Shown: positions 49,804-58,126 of the stretch, piece after piece | How the letters are laid out: each line of letters starts with the position of its first letter | How positions within the stretch are numbered: the stretch's first letter is position 1 | Assembly (NCBI GenBank): GCA_019421385.1 | Contig: JAHZFK010000017.1 | Location: forward strand, 1 to 64,000 | Direction of reading: 5' to 3' | Origin: Clostridiales bacterium | GTDB taxonomy: Bacteria; Bacillota; Clostridia; Oscillospirales; Butyricicoccaceae | DNA: 64,000 bases | Position numbers and translations under genes: made by a program | The notes under the pieces: model-generated | Databases searched by the model: none | Told to the model about the DNA's origin: nothing | Seen by the model: the letters and a program-made list of their open reading frames with translations, nothing else

Positions 49804-50811
49804 TCATATCTCGTTTGATACCCTTCTTATCGTGCGCCAACGTGAACTATACGCGGCAACCAGCGCCAAAGCCAACACACCGCCCTTAACCGCCGGCAAC
49901 ACATAGTAAACCACACCCATTTGGGTCAACCCGTTTTCCAGAACCGCAACCAGTGCGGCACCCACCAACGTCCCCAGCGCATTCGGCTTTTCCGCACCAC
50001 CTACGGATCGCCCAACAAATACAGCTGCCAGAGATGGCATCAGATAGCTGTCGCAGCCGGAAATCTGCGCCGCTCCATTGCGGGAACAGACAACGATTGC
50101 ACCCACCGCAATCATGACGGCGGTGAGCATTCCTGCCAAAAAGCGATATCTCTTCACGGGAATGCCGGAATACGCCGCGGCGGTATGGTTACTGCCCATG
50201 GCATACAGACAGCGGCCATGACGGGTATATTGCAGGAACACAAAGGTAAAGCCTACGCAGGCCAGCATAATCAGGATGCACCACGGCGCTGCGCCGATGG
50301 CGAGCGCCTCCTCTGTCCATCCCATGCGAGTCGGCTCAGTCCCCCACGGTGTCGGCATACCGGCCGATACCGCACCGCCGCCCGTCCACCATAAGCCCAA
50401 TCCCTGATGCACGAACATTAACGCACAGGTCGCCAGCATATCGGGCACCCGGCAGACCAGAATGAGAAACATGGTCAGCAGATACAGCACCATGGTCAAC
50501 AGCACGGTCAGCAACACGCTCAGCCATAGAGGCAAGTCAAACCACAGGAACAGGCTGGCAAACAGAAAGGAAGAGACGGTGGCAAGGGTACAAGCCGACA
50601 TATCAAATCCGTCCGGCGCCATAGTGATGGTAGCGGCAATGGCAAAAATGGTGGTGATGGACATGGAACGCAGGATATTAACGACGTTAGCAGCGGAGAG
50701 AAAGCTGCCTCCCCGCAGCAACGTAAATACCGCAATGGCGGTTACCAGCGCAATGACCGCTGCCCAGTCCATCCATACGCCGGTGCGTTTTGGGATAAGT
50801 TGTCGCTTCAA
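49804..50811 (-). CDS. ABC importer permease (RbsC/BPD_transp_2 type)
   Basis: A 335-residue permease with about ten membrane helices. It fits the sugar/nucleoside permease family by SAANVVNILRSMSI at the first loop, YAMGSNHTAAAYSGIPVKRY in the cytoplasmic EAA-like loop and the repeated ALVAVLENGL ending. Such permeases pair with a duplicated-ATPase subunit, here the gene just upstream, which it overlaps by 4 bases. Substrate cannot be read from sequence; ribose, xylose, AI-2 or nucleoside are typical. Confidence 0.88.
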   Translation of the reverse strand: MKRQLIPKRTGVWMDWAAVIALVTAIAVFTLLRGGSFLSAANVVNILRSMSITTIFAIAATITMAPDGFDMSACTLATVSSFLFASLFLWFDLPLWLSVLLTVLLTMVLYLLTMFLILVCRVPDMLATCALMFVHQGLGLWWTGGGAVSAGMPTPWGTEPTRMGWTEEALAIGAAPWCILIMLACVGFTFVFLQYTRHGRCLYAMGSNHTAAAYSGIPVKRYRFLAGMLTAVMIAVGAIVVCSRNGAAQISGCDSYLMPSLAAVFVGRSVGGAEKPNALGTLVGAALVAVLENGLTQMGVVYYVLPAVKGGVLALALVAAYSSRWRTIRRVSNEI

Positions 50812-52358
50812 GATCGTTCCTTCCTTTCTGCCTGATCCGACGGAAAGAACGGAGCCTTTCCGCCGACAGCAAAATGCATAATTTCCTCCTCGGATGTCTG
50901 ATCGGTAATCAGTTCCGCCGCGATTCTTCCGCCGTATAGAACATAAATCCGATCTGTCACCTGAAGCAGTTCGTCAAGCTCAGCGGAGGCGTACACCACG
51001 CCGCACCCTGCTTGGGCCAGCTCGGTAATCATCTGCAGCAATTCCGCCTTTGCCCCCACATCCACGCCCTTAGTAGGTTCGTCAAACAAATAAAGCTGAC
51101 AACTGGCCGCAAGCCATTTTCCCACGACTGTTTTTTGCTGATTGCCGCCGGAAAGCAGCTCGATCCGCTGCTCAGGCGAAGGTGTTTTGATCCCCAGCTT
51201 TTCGATTTGTGCCTGCGCGTTTTGTTCCTGCTTTTTGCAGGACAGAAAAGACAGATGGCTCCTTTTTTTCAAGCTCGCGATCCCTAAATTGAAAGACACG
51301 CTTTCCCGCAGGAATAGACCTTCCTTCCGGCGCTCCTCCGGCACCAGCCCCATGCCGAACGGCACCGCTTCCGCAGGGCTGCGGGGAATAACTGGCTTAC
51401 CGTCGAGCAAAGTCTCTCCTGTGGCTCTGGGCAGGATACCGAACAGCGTCTTACACAGCTCACTCTTCCCTGCACCCGCCAATCCAGCCAAGCCAACAAT
51501 CTCCCCTCGCCGCACTGTCATTGAAATATCCCGAACGCTATCGTCTCGACTGGACAAGCTGCGCACCGATAGCAGCGCGTTGCCCGCCAAAGAACAATCC
51601 CGTCGACGGACAACCTTATTATCCGCACCCAGCATATGCGCTACCAACTCGCCGGTAGTAGTTTGGGGCGTAATAGGCGCGCTTGCGACCAATCTGCCGC
51701 CTCGCAGCACTGTATAGCGGTCACAGATTCTCAGAATCTCCGGTAGGCGGTGGGAAATAAATACAATGGCAAGCTGCTGCTCTTCAACCATGCGGCGGCA
51801 AAGAGAAAACAGTGTTTCCGTCTCCACTGTGCTCAAAGGAGCCGTCGGCTCGTCCAGCAGAAGGATACGACACCGGCTATGTATTGCTCTTGCGATGAGT
51901 ACCATCTGCTTTTGCGCCAATGTCAGCCGGTTGACCGGCGTGCGGATATCAAAATCCATATTTAGTTGGCGTTTCAGTTCCTCTGCCTTCTGATACAGCA
52001 TACGCCAGTTAACCCACAATCGTCCCGACTTTCCCAACTCTTCCAGCAGCATATTTTCCGCTGCTGACAAGGCCGGCGCCAGCGCCATATCAACCTCCTG
52101 ATACACAATCTGGATACCAAGCTGCTGTGCTGCCACAGGGCTGCGCAGCTGAACCGTCCTGCCATTCAGCTGGACTTCACCTCGATAGTCAGGATTCGTA
52201 CCAGCGAGCACTTTCATCAACGTAGACTTTCCTGCTCCATTGGCTCCGATCAGCGCATGGATTTCTCCCGACGATAGCCGGAAGTTTACCTGCTCCAATG
52301 CCTTTACTCCCGGAAATTCCACACAAATATGATTTGTCTGAAGCGTAAATGCGTTCAT
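50808..52358 (-). CDS. ABC importer ATPase with two nucleotide-binding domains (RbsA/MglA type)
   Basis: A 516-residue protein with two ABC modules. First: Walker A GANGAGKST, Walker B ILLLDEPTAPL, with a changed signature (LTLAQKQ in place of LSGGQ), common in this family. Second: a Walker A variant GLAGAGKSE, signature LSGGNQQK and YLFDEPTKGVD. This layout is standard for RbsA, MglA and nucleoside importers. ATG 52358 has GGAGG upstream. The remnant of another transporter lies just upstream of it, between this gene and the substrate-binding lipoprotein, so the operon may have been disturbed. Confidence 0.9.
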   Translation of the reverse strand: MNAFTLQTNHICVEFPGVKALEQVNFRLSSGEIHALIGANGAGKSTLMKVLAGTNPDYRGEVQLNGRTVQLRSPVAAQQLGIQIVYQEVDMALAPALSAAENMLLEELGKSGRLWVNWRMLYQKAEELKRQLNMDFDIRTPVNRLTLAQKQMVLIARAIHSRCRILLLDEPTAPLSTVETETLFSLCRRMVEEQQLAIVFISHRLPEILRICDRYTVLRGGRLVASAPITPQTTTGELVAHMLGADNKVVRRRDCSLAGNALLSVRSLSSRDDSVRDISMTVRRGEIVGLAGLAGAGKSELCKTLFGILPRATGETLLDGKPVIPRSPAEAVPFGMGLVPEERRKEGLFLRESVSFNLGIASLKKRSHLSFLSCKKQEQNAQAQIEKLGIKTPSPEQRIELLSGGNQQKTVVGKWLAASCQLYLFDEPTKGVDVGAKAELLQMITELAQAGCGVVYASAELDELLQVTDRIYVLYGGRIAAELITDQTSEEEIMHFAVGGKAPFFPSDQAERKERS

Positions 52359-52372
52359 ATGCCCTCCGTCCG

Positions 52373-52563
52373 TCAATGCGTTACGAGAAACATCACCATA
52401 AATAGTCCCGCAATCACCCAAGTCCCCGCAGTTAGTTTTTTCTTTTGCCTGTAAATAGGGCAATCAAAACGTGAGAGATGATGCCAACGGCAATTCCGTA
52501 GGATACGCCGGGCAGTGCAGCAACCATCCCGACGTTTACCATGAGGATATACGCCATGGTCAT
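52373..52563 (-). pseudogene. Remnant of an NCS2-like purine permease C-terminus
   Basis: Two overlapping frames together read like the last 60 residues of an AzgA-type NCS2 permease: first VSYGIAVGIISHVLIALFTG then, after a shift near the run of A residues (about 52436-52445), KLTAGTWVIAGLFMVMFLVTH and stop. No Shine-Dalgarno and no upstream part. It sits between the substrate-binding protein and the ATPase of an otherwise intact ABC operon. Assignment rests on motif memory only. Confidence 0.4.
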
Positions 52564-52669
52564 GAACGTAAATCATGCCCGCCAACAGTTCGGTTCAGAT
52601 GTTAGACCCCTTTCCGGTAATATGAAACACCTTTTCCGTCATATTTCCCAACTTTTCCCTGTTCCTTGG

Positions 52670-53812
52670 TCAATCCCCCAGCAGCCGCGCCATCCAGTCG
52701 GCAGTAGGCATCCAACTGCGGTCGGTATAGGAATCTCCCGCCACTGTGTCCAAATTGGTGACGTTAATACCGCCGCCGGACACCATATCCTGCGTGACTA
52801 CGGTAGTGGGCAGTTCCAACCAGCTTGCCGTCTTTCCCGTCATGGGGTCAATAATGGCATCATAGTCACCGGACAGCTCAAGCGCCAGAACCCGCATACC
52901 GAATTCCCCGTTATAGCTCCAGTTGGTTGTGGCGCAAGCCTTCCAAGGCGAACCCACACGGGACATTTTCTCAATATCCGCATTGCAGATATCCACACTA
53001 ACCATAGGAATGTCATATCCGCCCTGCGTCAAAGCGGTATACACCCCGCTGGCGTACAGATCATAGCAGCACCAGATAGCGTCGATCTCTCCCTGCTGAT
53101 ATTTTGCCAACGTGGCAGTGGTAACATCGGCCATGGAAGCCTCGGCATTGCTGAAGTCCGAAGGGCCAATGGTTTCCACGGTGTGGATCAGGCCCTCAGC
53201 CTCACAAGCGGCGTATCCCTCCTGACGGCGGTCAAAGGGAGAAAGGAAGTTCGGCCCTACCCAGACCTTCAGGATATTGACCGGCTCTCCCGCCGCGACC
53301 TTATCCGGATACAGCTCTTCACACACATATTCCAGCAGCAACCGAGCAAATTGCGCGTCCTGCTGGAAGAATTGGGTCACACCGTCCAGTGTCTGTGTCT
53401 GACCATTGCTGTCCTTGAATTGAGTATCAAAGGTGACAATCTTCAAGTCAGGATACTGCTCGAGCAGGCCTTTGAGAAATGTATAGGCGTAATTCTGCCC
53501 ACCATGACTCAGCAACAACCCATCATACCCTGCGGCCGCACACTGGGAAATCGTATCCTGCCACTGTGCGTCCGACCCACCGCAGAAAAAGGCATCGTAT
53601 TCCATACCTAATCTTTCTGCCGTCTCTTTCGCGGACTCAGACCACATCTGAAAGATATCCGATGGCGCCATCTGCATAATGTAAGCAACCTTTTTCCCTG
53701 CCACTGGGGAATCTACGGTGACGGATGTGCTTGCTTTCTCAGTCGTACCACTACAGCCCACCAGAGAAATGCCACAGAGAACAGCACAGATTGCTGCGAT
53801 CCACCGTTTCAT
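52670..53812 (-). CDS. Substrate-binding lipoprotein of the ABC importer
   Basis: A 380-residue lipoprotein. Signal peptide ends in a lipobox LVGC with Cys20. Then GKKVAYIMQMAPSDIFQMW, CAAAGYDGLLLSHGG and DLKIVTFDTQF fit a type 1 periplasmic-binding protein (Peripla_BP_4, ribose/xylose-like). The C-terminus has the usual domain II helices (IDAIWCCYDLYASGVYTAL). Its start overlaps the CstA stop by 4 bases. The substrate is not evident. Confidence 0.88.
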   Translation of the reverse strand: MKRWIAAICAVLCGISLVGCSGTTEKASTSVTVDSPVAGKKVAYIMQMAPSDIFQMWSESAKETAERLGMEYDAFFCGGSDAQWQDTISQCAAAGYDGLLLSHGGQNYAYTFLKGLLEQYPDLKIVTFDTQFKDSNGQTQTLDGVTQFFQQDAQFARLLLEYVCEELYPDKVAAGEPVNILKVWVGPNFLSPFDRRQEGYAACEAEGLIHTVETIGPSDFSNAEASMADVTTATLAKYQQGEIDAIWCCYDLYASGVYTALTQGGYDIPMVSVDICNADIEKMSRVGSPWKACATTNWSYNGEFGMRVLALELSGDYDAIIDPMTGKTASWLELPTTVVTQDMVSGGGINVTNLDTVAGDSYTDRSWMPTADWMARLLGD

Positions 53813-55227
53813 AAACGCTGCACCCTCCTTTTGCTCATTTTATAGCCATAGACTGCTGCGCAGATAATCGCAAAGATAATCCCCGCCGGATAAGCAATGG
53901 ACTGGGACAGACGGAAACCTTCCTCCGCCATCAGAATATAGGTACACGATACGCCAGACATAAAGGTAGCGGGAATGGCGCACATTAGCGAATGCCACGA
54001 TTTGTCCCCGTGGCGCACCAGATACATAGCTGCCGCCCACAGCGTGATCATAGCCAAGGTCTGGTTGCTCCACGAAAAATAGCGCCAGATCACATCAAAA
54101 TCCACTTGGGTCAGAACCGCGCCTGTTGCCAGCAACGGAATGGTCACTGCCAGCCGCCGTTTCATATCTGACTGATCAATGTGAAACCAATCGGCAATGG
54201 TGAGACGCGCACTGCGGAACGCCGTATCACCCGACGAGATCGGGCAGACCACTACGCCGATAATCGCCAGCGCGCCGCCGAACACCCCCAAGAGCGATAC
54301 TGAGATATCATAAACCACACCCGATTGTCCCAGCTCTTCCAGTGCTGCCTGCAAGCCGCCAGTCGCGCCATAAAAAGCGACGCCCGCCGCCGCCCACACC
54401 AGCGCAATGACACTCTCAGAGATCATAGCACCATAAAAAATCTTCCGCCCATCTTTCTCTGAGGTAAGGCAACGAGCCATCATAGGCGACTGGGTGCCAT
54501 GGAAACCCGAGATTGCCCCGCAAGCCACCGTAATAAACATATACGGCCACACCGGACGGCCCTCCGGATGCAGGTTGGCCAAGGTCAGTTCTGGCAGCTG
54601 GTAGCCACCGGCCACCAGCCCTACGATAATCCCTATGGCCATCATCAGCAGCACCGCGCCAAAAATCGGATAGAGCTTTCCAATGAGCTTATCAATCGGC
54701 AGCAGCGTGGCCAATAGGTAGTACACCAAAATCACGACCACCCAAAAGCCGGTGTTCATCCAATCCGGGGTCAGGCGGGCAATCAGCGCGGCAGGGCTGG
54801 TGGTGAACACCGCTCCCAGCAGCACCAACAGAATCAGCGAAAACACCCGCATGACCTGCTTGGCAGTTGTTCCAAGATAGGCGCCCACGATTTCTGAGAT
54901 CGACGCTCCGTTCATCCGCAGGGAGATCATGCCGCTCATGTAATCATGGACGGCACCGCCGAGGATAGAGCCAAAAACAATCCACAAAAACACCACGGGG
55001 CCGAACACCGCTCCCAGCAGGGCGCCGAAAATAGGGCCGGTGCCGGCAATATTCAGCAGCTGAATGAGAAAAATCCGCCATGTTTTCATGGGGATGTAAT
55101 CCACCCCGTCGGGATGGGCTGTGGCGGGCGTAGGACGCTCGTCCGGATGAAAAACCCGTTCCACCAGCTTTCCATATAGCATGTATCCTGCCGCCAACAG
55201 CAGCACGGCACATATTAGGGTAATCAA
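53809..55227 (-). CDS. cstA: Carbon starvation CstA-family transporter
   Basis: A 472-residue membrane protein with about twelve segments. It has the CstA-family core: DYIPMKTWRIFLIQLLNIAG near the front, PIFGALLGAVFGP, GGAVHDYMSGMISLRMNG near 100, and PISSGDTAFRSARLTIADWF late. These proteins import peptides or pyruvate; E. coli CstA is longer (about 700), and this shorter form is common in Clostridia. It overlaps the substrate-binding gene and is 26 bases past the SpoIIE-type gene, so all may be one transcript. Confidence 0.88.
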   Translation of the reverse strand: MITLICAVLLLAAGYMLYGKLVERVFHPDERPTPATAHPDGVDYIPMKTWRIFLIQLLNIAGTGPIFGALLGAVFGPVVFLWIVFGSILGGAVHDYMSGMISLRMNGASISEIVGAYLGTTAKQVMRVFSLILLVLLGAVFTTSPAALIARLTPDWMNTGFWVVVILVYYLLATLLPIDKLIGKLYPIFGAVLLMMAIGIIVGLVAGGYQLPELTLANLHPEGRPVWPYMFITVACGAISGFHGTQSPMMARCLTSEKDGRKIFYGAMISESVIALVWAAAGVAFYGATGGLQAALEELGQSGVVYDISVSLLGVFGGALAIIGVVVCPISSGDTAFRSARLTIADWFHIDQSDMKRRLAVTIPLLATGAVLTQVDFDVIWRYFSWSNQTLAMITLWAAAMYLVRHGDKSWHSLMCAIPATFMSGVSCTYILMAEEGFRLSQSIAYPAGIIFAIICAAVYGYKMSKRRVQRL

Positions 55228-55252
55228 AAGACATTCCTCCGTTTGATTCTTT

Positions 55253-57007
55253 TTACCAACGTTTTTCTATGGTCAGAATATTCCGCCCATCTGCGTACGC
55301 ATAAGACACCTGATCCATACTCTTCTTTACCATATAGATCCCCAAGCCGCCAATCTCCCGTTCCTCCGCGGATAAGGTAATATCAGGCTCCTTCTGTGCG
55401 GTAGGATCGTATGGCTTTCCATCATCCATAAAACGAATAATGATTTGGCCATCCATCACCTCACACTCCACTTGGGCATCCGTGGCGCCACTGTACCGGG
55501 CAATGTTTGAGAAAATTTCATCCGCAGCAATATTCACCTGTGTGACAACTCTCATGGGCGTATCCTGCTTTTCAAGTATATGCTCCAGGAATTCACAAAC
55601 CTCGGGAATGCTCTCCAGCTCTGGCACGGCCTCCATCCTTTGCCGGACGACGGCCTCTTTCCGCTGAAACGCCAGCATGGTAATATCATCAAACTGAGGT
55701 GCCGAACCAACGAACCGGTCAATATCCGTCTTGACTTGATGCAGAAGTTTTTCCGGATCTAGCTCACAGTTTTGGTTCAGTGCCGCCATCATGCGACCGG
55801 TTCCGTAGAGGGTATTCGACGCATCTGTCGCCTCGGCTACACCATCGGTATACACAAACAGCGTATCGCCCACACCGATCTCCAGCTCATATTCCTGATA
55901 TCGTGCATTTTCTATGCCTGCCAGTACAAAGCCGTGTCGATCCTTCCATAATTCAAATTGACCGCCTGATCTCCGGATCGCCGGATACTCATGACCCGCA
56001 TTGGCAGCAGTGAGCTTTCCGGTGGAAATTTCGTATATGCCCAGCCAGACAGTAACGAACATCTCCGACTCATTGTTTTCACACAGCTGATTATTGACCT
56101 TCTCGAGCGCTTCTTTTGGAGACGCTCCCGTTTGTACTGCATTTTTTAACAGGGTCTTTGTAATCACCATGAACAATGCTGCCGGCACGCCCTTACCGGA
56201 GACATCGGCAATAACCATAGCCAAATGGTCATTGTCTACTAGGAAAAAATCATAGAAGTCACCGCCAACTTCTTTTGCCGGTGCCATACTAGCATAAATA
56301 TCAAATTCCCTGCGTTCAGGGAAAGCAGGGAAAATCCGCGGCAGCATGTCTGCCTGAATCCGAGTGGCTACATTCAGCTCTGTCTCGATCCGCTGCCGAG
56401 CAGAGGAATCCGCAGCCTGCTTTTCCAGCAGGCTGCGGGTGCGCTTGGCCACAGTAATACATACAAAGGCCATCCCGATCAGGATTGCGGAACGAGGCAG
56501 CAGAAAAAACAGCACTGCTTCCCTAAAAATCTCTGGTGTGATTACCGCCTCCTCCGCATGGAAGGCCTTGATCAGATTCGGATCTCCCTCACCCACGAAC
56601 AGGCTGGCGATACCAGCAACATACAACCACACAACCGATGCAATCAGAGCGCTAACAGTCAGCGTTCTGGAGTAGTAGTGACAGCTGAGGAGCACTGGCG
56701 CGATCCAAGCCAGCACAGTGTGCTTAGGGATCGCAATAGACAGCACGGTGATGCCCAGAATACAGCAGCCCATGATGAGATATTTGAATCCCCCGCCTAT
56801 CTGGGGCATTCTGGAACGGAGCATGGTAGGCAGCAGAAAAGATAGTATACACACGGGCATACCCGCATTCATGACGGCTGATGGCACGATAAAGACATCC
56901 AACAGATTCAGACCCCAAGCTAAAGCAGCAATCAACGCCATAACCTGTAGACAGCGGCAGGAATACAGGTTCGCCTCCCGCTCATTTTCCTGAAAGATAA
57001 GGTTCAT
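55253..57007 (-). CDS. SpoIIE-type phosphatase fused to RsbW-like GHKL domain
   Basis: A protein of about 584 residues. N-terminal region with five or six membrane segments (about 15-200). Then a linker helix (ELNVATRIQADMLPRIFP), a PP2C/SpoIIE domain with KEVGGDFYDFFLVDN, IADVSGKGVPAALFM and SAPQFDDITMLAF, and a C-terminal anti-sigma-type ATPase domain (about 460-584) with AADEIFSNIARYS (N box), FMDDGKPYDP and GGLGIYMVKKSMD. One protein thus carries both phosphatase and kinase parts of a partner switch. Its likely substrate is the STAS protein at 57713, and possibly the CIS STAS protein. The start is taken at ATG 57007; a GTG at 57040 would add 11 residues. Confidence 0.88.
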   Translation of the reverse strand: MNLIFQENEREANLYSCRCLQVMALIAALAWGLNLLDVFIVPSAVMNAGMPVCILSFLLPTMLRSRMPQIGGGFKYLIMGCCILGITVLSIAIPKHTVLAWIAPVLLSCHYYSRTLTVSALIASVVWLYVAGIASLFVGEGDPNLIKAFHAEEAVITPEIFREAVLFFLLPRSAILIGMAFVCITVAKRTRSLLEKQAADSSARQRIETELNVATRIQADMLPRIFPAFPERREFDIYASMAPAKEVGGDFYDFFLVDNDHLAMVIADVSGKGVPAALFMVITKTLLKNAVQTGASPKEALEKVNNQLCENNESEMFVTVWLGIYEISTGKLTAANAGHEYPAIRRSGGQFELWKDRHGFVLAGIENARYQEYELEIGVGDTLFVYTDGVAEATDASNTLYGTGRMMAALNQNCELDPEKLLHQVKTDIDRFVGSAPQFDDITMLAFQRKEAVVRQRMEAVPELESIPEVCEFLEHILEKQDTPMRVVTQVNIAADEIFSNIARYSGATDAQVECEVMDGQIIIRFMDDGKPYDPTAQKEPDITLSAEEREIGGLGIYMVKKSMDQVSYAYADGRNILTIEKRW

Positions 57008-57087
57008 GCTTTTCTTATCCGTGTGAATCACCCCCAGCACCGTCAGGCAGGCCTAATTCTCTCCGCCATCCTGTGCTTTGTCCAGAA

Positions 57088-57699
57088 TCAGTCACCAATA
57101 TCCGTGTGACCTTGCTCAAACTCCCATTGCAAACCATAGCGGTCAATAAAATAAAAATAGCGAACCTGCCCTAGGATTTTGGCTGTCTCGATATTCCGCT
57201 CATCGGTTTGTCCGGGCGCCTGATCGAAAAAGCGGACATCCGATGGCTGCGTCTCACTGATCTGATACACTTGATAGTCCTCGGTTTCGTTGATGAGCCG
57301 CGTGTCTGGCATGGATTGGATATGCGCAAATGCCGCTTCGATATTGGTGACCTTCAGTGCCACATGACGGGCACCGCTGACATCGTTGGCGGCAAAAATC
57401 ACCGGTTCTGTCCGTCCCTTAGGATAATGGTACTGCATCAGTTCCAGCGTGAGTTTTGTGCCGGGAACATTCACAAAGGCAATCGAAACATCTCCATCGG
57501 CTGATTCATTGATAAAACCCCCAGCCTTGAAAAAGCCTTGGTTTTTCCAGTGAGGCAGACAATGGTCTGGCTGCACCCCCAACAAATTGCGATAATAGTC
57601 CACGGCCTGTTCCATGTCATCCACAAAAATACAGATATGCGACAGACCTACAATGTTCGGCAGTTCGGGCCGAATCATACCCATTTCGTTGCCATTCAC
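57088..57699 (-). CDS. VOC (glyoxalase/dioxygenase-like) protein
   Basis: A 203-residue protein. Starts VGLSHICIFVDDMEQAVDYYRNLLG, the classic VOC half-domain, then ARHVALKVTNIEAAFAHIQ, a second half, and ends with YFIDRYGLQWEFEQGH that supplies metal ligands (His of SHICIF, Glu in WEFEQG). VOC proteins isomerise, dioxygenate or bind antibiotics; the reaction here is unknown. It lies between the SpoIIE-type phosphatase and the STAS protein, 13 bases from the latter. Confidence 0.85.
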   Translation of the reverse strand: MNGNEMGMIRPELPNIVGLSHICIFVDDMEQAVDYYRNLLGVQPDHCLPHWKNQGFFKAGGFINESADGDVSIAFVNVPGTKLTLELMQYHYPKGRTEPVIFAANDVSGARHVALKVTNIEAAFAHIQSMPDTRLINETEDYQVYQISETQPSDVRFFDQAPGQTDERNIETAKILGQVRYFYFIDRYGLQWEFEQGHTDIGD

Positions 57700-57712
57700 A
57701 GGTTACCCCTCC

Positions 57713-58009
57713 TTATTCAATCGTCAAAATGTCAATAAAGCCCGTGACTTCAAATACTTCCAGAATGGTCTCATTCACATGGCGAACAACCATTCTCCCT
57801 TGTTTGTTCATGATCTTCTGTGCGGAAAGAATAACCCGCAGACCGGCAGAAGATAGATACTCCAACTGTGAAAAGTCCAACACCAGCTCAGTCACGCCAG
57901 TTAGTGCACTTTTTACCTCCATCTCCAATTGGGGGGCTGTGGTAGTATCCAGCCGTCCCTCTATGGAAAAGGTCAGTTTTGTACCTTCACTTGTTTTTAC
58001 GATATTCAC
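57713..58009 (-). CDS. STAS-domain anti-sigma factor antagonist
   Basis: A 98-residue STAS protein. The LDFSQLEYLSSAGLRVIL stretch contains the phosphorylatable Ser of the loop. It is close to the STAS protein that ends the CIS operon (137-436): the same length, GRVDT/GRLDT and SSAGLRV motifs in the same places. The GTG start has GGAGGATAT upstream. Likely dephosphorylated by the SpoIIE-type protein two genes downstream. Confidence 0.88.
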   Translation of the reverse strand: MNIVKTSEGTKLTFSIEGRLDTTTAPQLEMEVKSALTGVTELVLDFSQLEYLSSAGLRVILSAQKIMNKQGRMVVRHVNETILEVFEVTGFIDILTIE

Positions 58010-58126
58010 ACCATATCCTCCATTTCAGCGATGCAATGTTATTTCCTGCTTAGAGCAGAATCGTCACCCTGTTGACACACCAAAGAATCAGCAGCGTCTG
58101 AAACATACCGCTTTGTTTCTTCCGAC

